Below are positions 45,685 to 57,169 of a DNA stretch of 64,000 nt, in pieces; the first letter of the stretch is position 1; each line of letters begins with the position of its first letter. The stretch is taken from assembly GCA_026182355.1 (NCBI GenBank), contig JAPFBL010000104.1, positions 1 through 64,000 on the forward strand, written 5' to 3'. The DNA is from Hermatobates lingyangjiaoensis (taxonomy: Eukaryota; Arthropoda; Insecta; Hemiptera; Hermatobatidae). A model generated the notes under the pieces. It saw only the letters and a program-made list of their open reading frames with translations. It did no database searches and had not been told where the DNA came from. Position numbers and translations under genes: made by a program.

Positions 45685-45765
45685 GGTTATCACAGTAGCA
45701 ATGTACACGCAACTGGCCTGGTAGATCCAGTGTTCAATACCCACTACGGTCCAGTTTAATCTTTC
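45685..45765 (+). mobile_element. tRNA-derived SINE head, degenerate
   Basis: 'gtagatccagtgttcaatacc' with B-box-like GTGTTCAATACCC resembles the head at 56200-56228 (GTAGATCCTGGATTCGATGCCC). The A box is eroded. No body or tail is recognised. Confidence 0.45.
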
Positions 45766-46019
45766 ATCTAATGAATCTCTTATTTGTCCGTAATGTCAGT
45801 AACTTTGATAGTTTTAAGTTTAACCGTTTTTCTCCTTTACTCAGAATAAGACCTTTTTTCATAAGTTACTTTTTGCTGTATGCTTATAGAAAAGTAAAAG
45901 TTAACAATAATACAAAGCAAAGTTTAAACATACTTGGCTGCTACGAGATATTGAAATGGCATTAAAAGGTGTTCAAAGTATGCTAGAAAAAGAGGTTGGT
46001 ATTAGTAATGTGTTTTGGT

Positions 46020-46110
46020 AAGAAGCGGGCAGGGATTTGAACACGAGGTCCAGCTGTTACAATGGGCTGAATTATGAATACGCTGCACCACCACTCACCT
46101 GTCAACGCAA
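46020..46110 (-). mobile_element. tRNA-derived SINE head fragment
   Basis: The minus strand has GTGGTGCAGCGTATTC in the A-box position and GTGTTCAAATCCC as a B box about 35 nt downstream. Spacing is close to a tRNA, but the cloverleaf is poor, so it is read as a SINE piece and not a tRNA gene. Confidence 0.45.
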
Positions 46111-46484
46111 TGCATTATTCATGCAGACCGACTTTTCCCTATGATACACTGGTACTTGCAAATGATATTCTCATCTTACTTCATAAATCAGTTATTTACT
46201 TGGTTGTTGTTTTTTTTTTGCATAAGCCATGAATCATCGTTTACATGATTACCATTTCAAGTTAAATTTAATTGACTCATTCATAAGGCAACTAGGAGCT
46301 TTGTACTTCAATGTTCGGTTGACAGATTTGTTTTCTTAATTAATGGACATATTTCAATAAAAATATGGCTAAGTTAAACATTATGTGCCCATTTCATCAT
46401 GCTGTGCTTGACCATGTTATGACATATCCAAGTATTTATATTGCTAATATCAACATATTAGTAAATAAAAAGATTTCACATAAA

Positions 46485-46740
46485 CACGTGAAATAACAAT
46501 CAATGATCAAACCACAATAACAAATGGGAAAACGAGACTAAGATCTTTTAACCGGAGGGACTCTTCCTGCGCTTTCACCCTTTTAAAATACCACTCTTAC
46601 CTCCCACTCATATCAACCCCTCATCAGATGTTTTCTGCACCTAGTGTTTCAGTCAGGCTTTTGACTTTGACGAAGACAGCTTTTTACGGTTGAAAGATCT
46701 TAGTCTTGTTTTCCCATTTCTTATTGTGGTTTGATCATAT
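46485..46740 (+). mobile_element. Miniature PLE terminal foldback (copy B3)
   Basis: 46485-46544 and 46690-46740 are inverted copies of the family B terminal sequence ('gggaaaacgagactaagatc'). The 145-bp centre comes from the same terminal repeat and contains a mutated hammerhead-like core (TTGACGA at about 46667, GAAA at 46696). No coding region remains. Confidence 0.7.
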
Positions 46741-47437
46741 ATTAGTAAATAAATATAATTCTACAATATACAAGTAGTATTTCACTTGTAAAAATATTCA
46801 AAACTTGTAAGTATTTCAAAAGCAAAAATAAATAAAAGAGAATCCTGTGTTATTCATTTCAGTAAAATCCAAAAGAGTCAAAAAAAAAGTAATTTATAAA
46901 TATATAATTATAACTTCAAAGTAAGAAATTTAAAAACAAGGGAAGCATTCAGGATTGTCAATATTTTTGGAAACACGTCGTCATCAATATAAGTGAAGAA
47001 TATAGATTTCAGAGCATGAACCAGGCAGTATGGGGAATTTAGTAGAGTTATTACACAAGACAAACGCCACTTAGGCTTAGTCTCAAAAAAATTCTAGTCT
47101 CTAAGAGGCTAAAATCATAATAACTACAGAATTTAGATAATTTGATGATGGATGTCTGAAAACATTTGTGATTTATATTGTTTACCTCATAAAAAGTACT
47201 TTTTAATATTTATCCCCCATCAACTGAAAATTCTTAAGACTCTGGTGAATAGGGTTTAACCTGGACGTAAGGAAAATGAAATTATGTTACAAAGCCCTTT
47301 ATTTGGATCTTTAATTGATGCTTAACTTATCATAGTATTTCTCCTTAGTAACAGTCTATAAAATCAAAAAGAGTTAAAAGTTATCATTTTGGCTGAAGTT
47401 ATCTACTTTTAAATGACATCTTCTTTTTTTTTTTCAG
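46741..47437. other. AT-rich sequence, ending in a polypyrimidine tract
   Basis: No gene recognised. The T-run at 47421-47434 followed by CAG is the acceptor-like signal of the next entry. Confidence 0.4.
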
Positions 47438-47508
47438 GAATTGAAGTTAATCTTATAAGTACAAGTAGGTGGCGAAGACAAAACAACTTGATTCCCTCCC
47501 TTCTAAAG
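47438..47508 (+). CDS. Possible 71-nt internal exon
   Basis: A T-rich tract of about 14 nt ends in CAG at 47437, and AAAG|GTAATA marks a donor at 47509. In one frame the 71 nt is fully open: IEVNLISTSRWRRQNNLIPS then LLK. The other two frames have stops. Length and composition suit a small coding exon, and it is less AT-rich than its flanks. I do not recognise the peptide family, and no partner exon was identified on either side. Polypyrimidine-CAG strings are not rare in T-rich DNA, so this may be chance. Confidence 0.2.
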
Positions 47509-48419
47509 GTAATACTAAATTATTTTAATGGCTTTACCGAAATTTTCTCGACGAAGTTTCTGATTTATAGTTTTCAGTGACAGGGTCTGTTTTTTATTTG
47601 CACTTTCCCAGGTCGTTTCAGCTACTCCCTTATCTCAGTCTTAGCTGGGAACAGAGCAGTCTATATTATATTTATAATGTGATAGGCAATAAAAGGAATT
47701 TATCACTTCTTTCCTTGATTTTCCGCGATTCCTAATCGATACCGTGAATTATTGAGGGCAATTTTTTTCAAACCCAAGAATATTTTTTTTGATTTACAAC
47801 CGACTTCTCTTACTGTAAACGGTTCCTGCAAGCTTATCTCCAAAATAAAATATTACTTAGCCAAGAAATATTTTAAGGTTTTATTTAAACTTTCTATAAA
47901 TTGAACAAAATTTTGAACCTATTGTTGTTTCCTAACATCCAGTTTTCCACCTATTTGAGTAGTGTTATAATACTGACATTCTATAATAGAATTTTTACAA
48001 TTAAATTATATATTATACAATTAATTAATAAAAAAAGTATAAAAATTTGCGAAACTTAGAGTTAAAACGGTACAGTAGTTTGTTTAGCCTTATTTTTTAC
48101 TCTTAGGCATGGTATCATCAGTTAGTCGCGAAAATAAAAAACCATAGCAAAACTCGACATTTATGACTGTCATAACATATTGTTGCTGATATTTTTTGAT
48201 TGTTTGTTATGCTTAAAAAGTTAAGTTGCCTAATCAGTAACGTCAAAAAACAGGAGTAACGTTGAATCGTGAAAGTAGATTGAGCATGTAAACTGTAATA
48301 TATAGACATTATTGTTCTCTATTTACATAAGCACTAACAACACTAGTAACATTAGAAGTTGTAGCTTACAATTTCTTATAGACCAACGCCCAGTTTCGTG
48401 TTGCTTTTTCTGTTATTCA
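47509..48419. other. AT-rich sequence, nothing identified
   Basis: No gene or repeat recognised. Confidence 0.4.
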
Positions 48420-48645
48420 TTCATACATGGTAAGAGTAAAGCTGTTTGTATTCCATGTTTATTTGTTTTTCCTGAATAAAACAAGTTACTTGGAAAAGTG
48501 CGTACTTTTCCATGCTTAATTGGTTGCACTAAATGGAATTGAAAGCTCATGCTTTTTATACTCAATTGATTTTACTGAATACAAGTAGGAGTGCATGTTT
48601 CCATACTTGGTTCCACTGTGTAAATTTGATGTTTAATGCCATTAT
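48420..48645 (+). repeat. Degenerate tandem repeat, about 60-65-bp unit
   Basis: Recurrent phrases 'ttccatgcttaattggttg', 'tatactcaattgattttac' and 'ttccatacttggttccac', each followed by a TGAATA- or TAAAT-like segment. Confidence 0.55.
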
Positions 48646-48849
48646 GAGCTAAGAAATCTTAAATGTCGTTGAAATTTCTCCATATCTAAATGTAGGGTAC
48701 CGGCCTAAATACATAAATACTAGGGTTATGTACTCTAGAATGAATACTAGAAGTCAAACCCAACTAAATGATAACTAGAGGGTATATACTATCCTGAAGG
48801 AATACTATCTGAGAAATACTTGAGCTTTTATAACATAATATCCTGAAAA

Positions 48850-49330
48850 AATGTAGGTTGTTATTCACCTGTCTGAATTAATACTGGATGTTATATACTA
48901 AGCTGAATGAATACTGGATGTTATATACTAGCCTGAATGAATACTGTAAACTATTCTGGATGGATCCTAGATGTTATATACTAAGCTGAATGCATATAGA
49001 TGTTATATACTAAGCTGAATGAATATTAGATGTTATATACTAATCTGAATTAATACTAGATGTTATATGCTAAGATGAATAAATACTAGATGTTATATAC
49101 TAAGCTGAATGAATATTAGATGTTATGTATTAAGCTGAATAAATACTAGATGTTATTTACTAAGCTGAATAAATATTAGATGTTATGCACTAAGCTAAAT
49201 GAATAAATGTATAAATGCTATATACTAGCCTGCATTAGTATTATAGGTTAAATAGTAGGCTAAATGAATACTAGAGAGCGTATATTAGCCTGAATTAATT
49301 TTGAAGGATATATACTAGCCTTAAAAAACA
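48850..49330 (+). repeat. 30-bp minisatellite
   Basis: About fourteen units of the type GATGTTATATACTAAGCTG followed by AATGAATACTA, degenerating at both ends (first relics from about 48700). Confidence 0.92.
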
Positions 49331-49784
49331 TTAACTTACTACACAATCACATGCTACTAATAAAACGAAGTCGTAATATCTCTTTCATGTCTTAACTGAT
49401 TTACTAGTTGAGCCTAAAAGATTGGAAATGTGCCAGGACACATTAAATATCTGTTGCAACTTCTCAGTGAACTAATTAGTCTTATGTCTCCAGTTTGGAT
49501 GTTTCCTCATTTACGATCATGTGTAGTTCAATAGAAGAATAAACCTGCGGAGGTGATTTGTCACATTTATTGGCTGAAGCAATAATAGGACTGTCACCCA
49601 GTGTCCGTTTGCCTTTTGTCAAAAAATACCTATAAGACTCTTTTCTGTCGTTTCACCACAAATAATGATTCATATGAAATAATAACTAAAATTGCAATAA
49701 GAACAATATAATTCTTTAATATATGTTTAAATTAATAATTACAATATATACAATAATGATGCATGATGTTTTTGCGTCATGTGT
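49331..49784. other. No supported feature
   Basis: 49490-49620 is a somewhat GC-richer unique block. The remainder is AT-rich. Confidence 0.4.
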
Positions 49785-49893
49785 TTGTTATCTTCGGGCT
49801 GAAAGCACTAGTTTTCTTTATACTATCAAAGTTAAGCAACATTAGACGCGGGTACTACTTGGATGGGTGACGCCACTTACTGTTGGCGTCTCC
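49785..49893 (+). pseudogene. 5S rRNA-like pseudogene (or 5S-derived SINE head)
   Basis: GAAAGCACTAGTTTTC (49801-49816), AAAGTTAAGCAACATTAGAC, then GTACTACTTGGATGGGTGAC and TGTTGGCGTC match, in order and spacing, the body of animal 5S rRNA, including the internal promoter boxes A (AAGTTAAGCA) and C (GGATGGGTGAC). Several bases typical of functional 5S are changed or deleted: TATACTATC stands for the usual GATCACC, and a C of GACCGCC is lost. It is a decayed copy. Whether a SINE body follows is unclear, as nothing recognisable lies at 49895-49960. Confidence 0.75.
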
Positions 49894-50946
49894 AGGAAAG
49901 GTTAATTACTAACGAATTAAAAATGGGCGATAATTTAATCTCTTGTAGAGTATGAATTGTGCCTTAAGTGTGTGTACAAGCTTAGGCATAGTTAAACAAG
50001 TTGTTTCAAAAATTAGATAGTATAATACATCGAAATAATTCTAAGGTAGTGCAATCAGTTATTATGTGGTATTTTCTCACTGTAGGGTAAAAAGGTTAAT
50101 GAAATAGTCTCCATACATACAAGTTCATGTAGTCTGGAGAGGTCGTTTAGTTTAATCTAAACTTTCTAATTTTCAATTAGAAAATTTGAATGAATATTCA
50201 TTAAAAAAATACTTAAGTAATATTTTCCGAAAGTTATGTAAACTTGTCAGTTGATATCCACAAAGGACTGGAGTTATTGATAAACTTCATCCTTCTTCCC
50301 ATAGTGTCTACGTACATGCTTCTCAATGGTATTGTAGAACCCAGAATGTTAACACTTCTAAAGTGGGTAATTTTTGGTGAATGATTCATGATCAATTGAA
50401 CCTCTCATCATGACTGTTGAGGGTGACCGGCCAACAAACAGCACTACCTTCAAAGATAAGTATAAAGAGGGAATGAGAGGACACGTGAAAGGTGGAAGGG
50501 CTACCCTGCTTGTATCTCAGGGAAGTTAGCTTTTCCTGGGTAAACAGAGCTGCATCATGCTTTAAACCACTTACGGGACATTAATTTCTCTAAAATTCAT
50601 CGAAACCACACTATCATTGGTACGTAATATGTCCATTATAGTATAAACAGGATAACTTTTTTTTAATGTAATACGGCAGCTGAATATTTCTAAATATTAT
50701 GTAATATTTTAATTACACTTTAATATTTGATACCATTGTTTTTGTGTGATTTTTTACATGCATCTTTATATTATTGCGGAGGAGAGTGTAAATTACATTA
50801 TGTTGTGGATTAATGGTATTTCCTTGTAGGCGTAGGTAGTTGTGGATCCTTTATACGGTGTAAGTTGGTGGACCTTGGTAAGGTTTTGTCCGTCAACAAG
50901 AACAACAGATCTTAATCATCGTATACCGCCCTTTATTGACTGATGA
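49894..50946. other. No supported feature
   Basis: 50380-50560 is GC-richer unique sequence ('gagggtgaccggccaac'). The remainder is AT-rich. Confidence 0.4.
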
Positions 50947-51055
50947 ATAATTTTGCTATAAGAAAAGTATAGTGATCGTGAAAAAATTCCATCTTGAGAT
51001 TTTGACGGATTTACATGTTTTGAGGTCCCCAAAAATTCTTTTATGATGTTTTCTA
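50947..51055 (+). mobile_element. Family T left-end fragment (copy T10)
   Basis: 'agtatagtgatcgtgaaaaa', then TTGAGATTTTGACGG and ACATGTTTTGAGGTCCC match the left end. The first half of the ACTTTACTATAAGTAA motif is mutated. Confidence 0.7.
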
Positions 51056-53189
51056 TTATGAAGAAAGAAACTTTTGTTTGGGTCATACTTTACCCTGTTC
51101 TAAAAGTGAAACGCATTAAGCTGGTTGAGAATTTAAATTTTCTGTGGGTCATTCAGGTGAAAATATCTTTTGAAAATTTCATAGTGCTTTTGAGAATAAT
51201 TCCTATTCTAAAATTCATAAAACCCTGTTACAGTGTTAATTTCTCTCCTTTCTAAAATCTGTCCAAACAAACCGTTAACTAAATGGGCCATTAGAAAATA
51301 GACTGTTCAAACGGACTGATGAGCTAAATGGAATAATAGGAGGCTGAAAGCGGAAATAGATCTAACGTGTTTAGAGGGGAGAGAAAGATTGGCCACCGGT
51401 GGGAGTGTGTGACCTTCATCAAAAGTACAGAAACAGCCGAGAAACTTCTGAAAATCATATCTAGAACTCTCCAAAATTATCTACTAATGCTTTATATGGA
51501 ACGGCTATCTACTGTAATATAGCACAAACCTATGGCATGTTGTAAAAAATGTAATCTCTTGTAATTATTACTCTCATTTGGAGCTCTTGATGCAAAAATA
51601 CGTCAAATATATTAAGTCAGTAAGTTAGGCCTTCATACCGTGATCAAGCCGCCATGCTATAGATAGGAATACAATGAAATAAATATAAAACGAAAAATTA
51701 GAACATTAACTCAAATAATGAGAAAAAAAGTAATAATGCATTACTGAATAACTAAACGAAAACAAGAGGTAAACGAACTTAGTTTTAACATAAAACATGA
51801 AGGCTACATTTATTTAAGTGAAAGAAAGTTTGTACGTTTCATTTAGTGAGATTTCCCAGGAGATTCTTTACAGAGGAGTTTGTTTTAGGGGTTTTGTTTT
51901 GAGAAGAAATCAATGAAAGGGAAGAGGTCGGGCCAAGGGGTTACACCGAGTGGTAACAGTTTAATAGCAGAAGCGCCTTATGAAGTTGCATCCTTGTCAA
52001 AGGAATTCATTCTTTTGATACATCAATTTTCATTGATATGAATCCAAGAGAAATAAATTGATTTCTTTCACAACACTTCAATTCCGTCCTCTCAGACTAA
52101 CCCTTTCCATGCAAATATTTTTTTATTTGAACATTTGAAGAAAAAAATGCTTTCAACTCTTTTTCTCGTCAAATGAATTTAACCGACAAAAAAGATTAAT
52201 TAACAAACAGATCTTTTTTTGATTATACTTAAATTACGCTGAGCTATAAATCCACATTACTTTAAAAAAAACATCAAACAAGGTAATGACTAAATTAAAT
52301 AATTTTTATAATTATAAAAAAGGTACTTCAAAGAGCTTTTTTTAGTTTCACTTACTTTTCGATTAGTGAACACAGATTCGTATTATCAAACTTATTTAAT
52401 AATTTAATTGCTTTAAGATAATCAATAATTTATTGAATAATAAAGATAGATAAGGTTATTACTTATAAGTTCATTTTCTTAATTGAAAATGAATCGTTTT
52501 TAACATGAAATTGTAAAATCTACTATAATATGAAAAATTTAATGTTCAAATAAAGCAAAGTATGAAGGGGAATATGAAGCTTATAGCAACAAGTGTCTAA
52601 GATTAGTGATTGGTCAAAATATAGAGGATAGTAGTAAATAGCAGGAAAAACGCGAGTTTAAAAAAAAAGTTTAAACGAGAAATCTTTCAGTGTTGGAACA
52701 AGTAATAGACTGTGACAGCCGAATGCCATCTGAAAAGTAAGGAATAGGTCTGGTGGATGAGGAAATGATTAAAGGAGATAGCAAGAGGAAGTGTATATCC
52801 AGAGGGTGAAGAGTACGTTAAGAGACTGCAGGGAAGGCGATGTAATAAGAAGACAAGATAAGAGTTAAGGGAGTTGTACAAGTAAGAGGGTATTGAAGTC
52901 AGTTAGGGAGGAAAAGGCTCAACTAGATAAGAGTCTTATATGACATCTCTTAGGTAATTATCGACCAAAATCGTTTCACACTGGTCAGCAATTATTTAAT
53001 TTGTAATCAATTCCCAGATGACAGAAGACATTACAAACAAATTCTGATCAAAACATAAGACAAACAATGAATATAAAATTACAATTGCAATGCAAAATTT
53101 AGATATTTACATGAGTTGTTTGTCATTGATGTTTGTGATTGAGATTTTTACATGTTACATACAATAACTAAAAAATTATGATTTGTGAA
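51056..53189. other. Mostly unique AT-rich DNA with two GC-richer patches
   Basis: 51290-51430 ('gattggccaccggtggg') and 51840-52010 ('gggccaaggggttacac') are higher-complexity unique blocks that could be regulatory. 52690-52900 is purine-rich on the plus strand. No gene is supported. Confidence 0.35.
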
Positions 53190-53480
53190 GTCCTGTTTAT
53201 AATATGTCGTGATAACTTCAATTTTGGATTGGTCAAGGATTTAATTGTGAGGACGTTGGTAGAAGTTTTATGGATATTGAAGTCGGGCAGTAAGAGTACA
53301 ACATGGCCGAGATGAGGAAAGATAGTGGTGGCGCGTCGAAACACTCTGGCTTGATCTGGCGGTAACGAAATGATTACCATGTTGGAGAGAGGGGCCTGAC
53401 GGCAGTTGGGAGGGTTACCAGTGTCTCGGAGGAGTTGGAGCAGGCCAATTCTTACTAGTTTGGGTAAAGACGGAGCTAGA
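53190..53480. promoter_or_regulatory. GC-richer unique island (weak regulatory candidate)
   Basis: Contains ACAACATGGCCGAGATGAGG, GGTGGCGCGTCG and GGAGAGAGGGGCCTGACGG, and is without stop-free coding capacity beyond 70 codons. It is clearly different from the surrounding repeats. Function is unknown. Confidence 0.2.
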
Positions 53481-53556
53481 TCATACTATCTTTAGTCAGT
53501 ATAAATTACTTCGGTTTTGGTTTATTATACCCAAATTTAGAAGTATAGTAATAATA

Positions 53557-54000
53557 ATAAAAAATCAGGAGTGACAAAACACTCAACTTTACTATAAGTA
53601 AACTTAATACCAACTTTCTTGGTATATAACATATAATGTCCCATTTAGCCATAATATAAATGACGTTTATTAATTTTCATTCCTGGAGGTAGTGCTGAAA
53701 GTGATTTGTCCACTTATCAATATATATGCTTATTTTTTTAATATCACACCACTGATACATATATCATTCGTACAACTACAGTAGTAATAACATTTTTGAA
53801 AAACGAAAGTGTAGATTTTGTGTTACGAAATAATCTCTTACAGGAGAACATGGCTTTTGTTCCAATAGCCATTGGATCACTTACATAGTTTATCTGATCT
53901 TCTTCCAGCTTTTATTAAAGATCTAGAAAAAGTATCCCATTTAAAATTTGAATATATTCCTATTTTCTAAATCAATGTAAATAAATGAAAAAATAACTGG
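53557..54000 (-). mobile_element. Family T right portion (copy T11)
   Basis: AAAAATCAGGAGTGAC, hairpin GAGTG/CACTC, ACTTTACTATAAGTAA at about 53587-53602, then the 'tcccatttagccataatat' block shared with other copies. Confidence 0.7.
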
Positions 54001-54344
54001 CAAATATAGCTGGTGATCCATAAGTCCACGATGAAAATAACATGATTTTTTTTTAACCCTAGTTATAAAACGATATTAAGTTAGAATTCAACCCAATACG
54101 TTTGATGTTTTATAAGTGATAATTTTTATTGAAAATTGAAAATAATTCCATTAAACATAAATTTCTTTTGAATGAATTAGCATGTCCTCTCTACCAGCTA
54201 CTCGACAGCGAAATAAATTTGAGTGCGCATAAAAGTTGCAGGAAACAATCTATGAATATATCATGTCACAAAGTGGATGGTTTATTAAATTAGTATGCAA
54301 TATGACGCAGCTTACATGTAGGAAATTTTGCAGCAAACTATGCT

Positions 54345-54530
54345 GTAAGTAAATATATTCTCAAACTTCTTTGGTATATAATGATCCATTTAGATATAAT
54401 ATAAATTTCTGTAACGCAAATGAGTAATAGTATTTCATACATATGGAGGCTGTACAGATAGTGGTTGAACCAGTTATCAATATTTATATATCAATATAAA
54501 ACAAAAATGTATATATCTTATTTTTGTGTA
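54345..54530 (-). mobile_element. Family T fragment (copy T12)
   Basis: 'cttctttggtatataatga' and 'ccatttagatataatataaa' match the region just inside the family T right end. The end itself is missing. Confidence 0.5.
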
Positions 54531-54754
54531 TAACACAAATGATGCATATACTGTAATATTCTTGGTGTTACTACAAATAACATTTTTTAAAAGCCAAAGA
54601 AAAAAAAGTGTTACCACAGCTAGTTGTTTATATGACCACAGCTATGGTCATATAAACATTATATTGCCAGTGAATCTGTTACATTTAATGCTGTTCATAT
54701 TACATTTAATATGGCCTTCTCCTATATTAAAATTTTATTTAAGTCAAATCATAG

Positions 54755-55715
54755 AAAAAATCTGAAGTGGCCTACACTCAACTTTACCACATTACTAACT
54801 TAATATATATAAAACCTGTTAGGTATATAATATATAATGTTCCATTTAGGCATAATATAAATGTCTAAATGGTAGAGGTTTATTAGGTTTCATTCCTGGA
54901 AATTTTACAGATAGTAGCTGATTCACTTATCAATATACGTCCTTATTTTTGAATATCACAATAACTACAGTAGTAATAACATTTTTGAAAAGCCAAAAAT
55001 TTCGTGAAAATTTCGTGTTACGAAATAATCTTCTACATGGGAACATGGCTTTTGTTCCAAGTGGATCTCTTACATTGATTATCTGACCTCCTTCTACATT
55101 GAAGATTAAAGACAAAGTTTCCCATTTAAAATTTGAAAATATTCCTATTTTGTCTGAAAAAAGTCAGAATCATGCAAGAAAAAATGCCATTTTAAGATAA
55201 TTTTTAATTTATGATGTAGGATAATTTATTCAATATTTTTCAAAAAATGTTTTCAATTTTTAATTCTTGCATTTTTAGTCTTTTATAAAATGATCTCACT
55301 GATAATCTTATGGCATGCTAGGTCTTTAAAAAAATCACTTTTCTTTCCCTTTGCCAAACATCTAATTTACTCTCTGAGCCAGTGTTATTTTTTTCCGGCG
55401 TGTTGTACTGTTTTACTGATGCTGTGAATGTATATTGACAAAACATATATTAATAATTAGCCTGTTTAACATACTCAAATCAAATTTAAAGCCAGCTTAT
55501 CAGTATACTTTAAAACCTTTATGGCTGGAAACTTCAAATTTTTGAAAATAATAGATATGAACTATTACACTAGAATAGTCAAAAAACTGTATATTTGTTA
55601 CCGACAAAATAGGAAAGAGTCCATTCTTTACACTTCAATCTTACACATAGTTAATATGATTTATAAACAGAAAAAAATTTACATGATATTAAGTTTTATT
55701 CAGGGGTCCAACATA
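54755..55715 (-). mobile_element. Family T right portion (copy T13)
   Basis: AAAAAATCTGAAGTGGCC, hairpin AAGTG/CACTC, ACTTTACCAC, then collinear with 61900-62700. It breaks off at the tandem repeat at 55716, so the left half of the element is missing. Confidence 0.65.
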
Positions 55716-55815
55716 TAGATTGAGGTTCCCTCAGTAATAACAAAATAATTTGAGGTTCCCTCAATAATAACAAAATAATTTGAGGTTCCCTCAATAACAA
55801 CAAAATAATATGAGG
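55716..55815 (+). repeat. 30-bp tandem repeat
   Basis: Four units of the type TTGAGGTTCCCTCAATAATA followed by ACAAAATAAT. Each unit contains the palindrome TGAGGTTCCCTCA. Confidence 0.9.
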
Positions 55816-56164
55816 TTCTCCACTCAAAATCAATAAGATTTTGAGATAATTTTACTCCTAAGCTTGACCAATAAAAAAAAAACAATGAAACCTCTTTTAT
55901 TTAAATTTTATGGTTTCGGCTAATTCTATTGTGTGAAGGGACACACAGACGGAGGTGATACTCGTACTTAATTTTTACATCTGTCTATATTCTTTGGAAA
56001 ATATGGTAGGCATTATCTAGCAATAGTTTAAAATAATAAACTTAATATATCATTTATATTTCATGCTCACCATAACTTGTGCAAGGTTGGACAGTAATTA
56101 GTGCCTAGGTGTACCCGCTTTCACCATATCTTACGTTTTCCCCATTGCCATGCCCAGAAAGAAG
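55816..56164. other. AT-rich sequence, nothing identified
   Basis: No gene or repeat recognised. Confidence 0.4.
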
Positions 56165-56450
56165 AGCCAGGATATGCCAGTGGATTGCATGCTCGTCTCT
56201 GGACTGGTAGATCCTGGATTCGATGCCCACTCTGGGAAAAAAATCTGAGCACGTTTTCCCTCGGACCTAAAGCCGTCTGTCCTGAGCTAAAAACTTGAGT
56301 TAGACATTTAGGGCTTCAAATGTAAAATGTTCATTTCTAATAAAGAGCTAATCTTTGGCCTATGTGTGTTGTGGACCGGCCACTGAAACCTAACCCAACT
56401 GAATCAAGGCCAGCGCTGCTAACACGTTCGAATCACCAGTGTTCCAAACT
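56165..56450 (+). mobile_element. tRNA-derived SINE (family 2)
   Basis: The head has ATGCCAGTGGATTGCATGC in the A-box position (about 56174-56192) and GGATTCGATGCCC as B box (56216-56228). Spacing is appropriate for an internal Pol III promoter. A GC-richer body follows, with 'ccctcggacctaaagccgtc', 'ccggccactgaaacctaac' and 'gctgctaacacgttc'. The tail and target duplication are not clear. The head matches the relic at 45685-45765. The plus-strand frame at 56101-56298 is not a protein gene. Confidence 0.65.
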
Positions 56451-56500
56451 TTCTAACATAATCAACTTTATTTTTGAAGTGTGAAATACATTCGTTGATG

Positions 56501-56834
56501 CCTGTGTCGCCTTTTTTTTTATTATTATTATTTAAAACTATCCCCTATCACTATCCCCTAGCGAGTGATAACGTCAGCCGTTTACCGGCTTTTTTTTTTG
56601 ATTGGTGATTCTACAGATTCTAGATTGGGAGTCCTAAATTTTACCTCACTCAAGTGCATTTCATGGAACAGGCTCAGAACCGACGGCTTAACACTTCTCC
56701 GAGGGACGACGTACTCAGATTTACTCACCTCCTGCGTGAATGAATTGAGGGCCAGATGGGGATCGAACCTCGGACTACCAGCCTATAGGCGAGTACGCTA
56801 ACCACTGAGTTAACCTGGCCCCTGTGTCACCTTT
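56501..56834 (-). mobile_element. Full-length tRNA-derived SINE with target duplication (family 1)
   Basis: On the minus strand the 306-bp element (56820 to 56515) starts with GGCCAGGTTAACTCAGTGG (A box at 56802-56812), has B box GGTTCGATCCC (56758-56769) and ends in A-rich (AAT)n (about 56515-56535). It is flanked by CCTGTGTCGCCTTT (56501-56514) and CCTGTGTCACCTTT (56821-56834), one mismatch in 14, which is a target site duplication. The body shares 'gacgtcgtccctcggag'-type sequence with family 2, suggesting a common SINE core. It would be transcribed by Pol III and moved by a LINE. Confidence 0.88.
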
Positions 56835-57169
56835 AATTAAATGTGTATTTCTTCATTTTAAGTAAAGGAAACTGATATTAGATAAAGAAAAAAATGTATA
56901 CTGTTCAAAAAAAAAAAATAACTCAGCTAAAAAAAATACTGAGAAATATAAAATCAAATCAAACAATTATAATAGCACTTGCAAAAAATCTTCTTATGAG
57001 TCACTCTTTTATTGATTTATTATGCTTAAAACAAAACTTCAGAATTTTACATTTTCTGCAGAAATATTTAATATATTGCTTAGAGCTAATCCATTATTAA
57101 GATTTTATTCATTTTTTATGTATTTATAGTTTAGATATAAGATAATGAAAACAAATTGTTAATATAATT
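56835..57169. other. AT-rich sequence, nothing identified
   Basis: Poly-A-like runs near 56888-56935. No gene. Confidence 0.4.

Noticed and set aside
46020..46110. Functional tRNA gene
   Set aside because: A- and B-box-like strings are present, but acceptor and anticodon stems do not pair convincingly. A SINE head is more likely.
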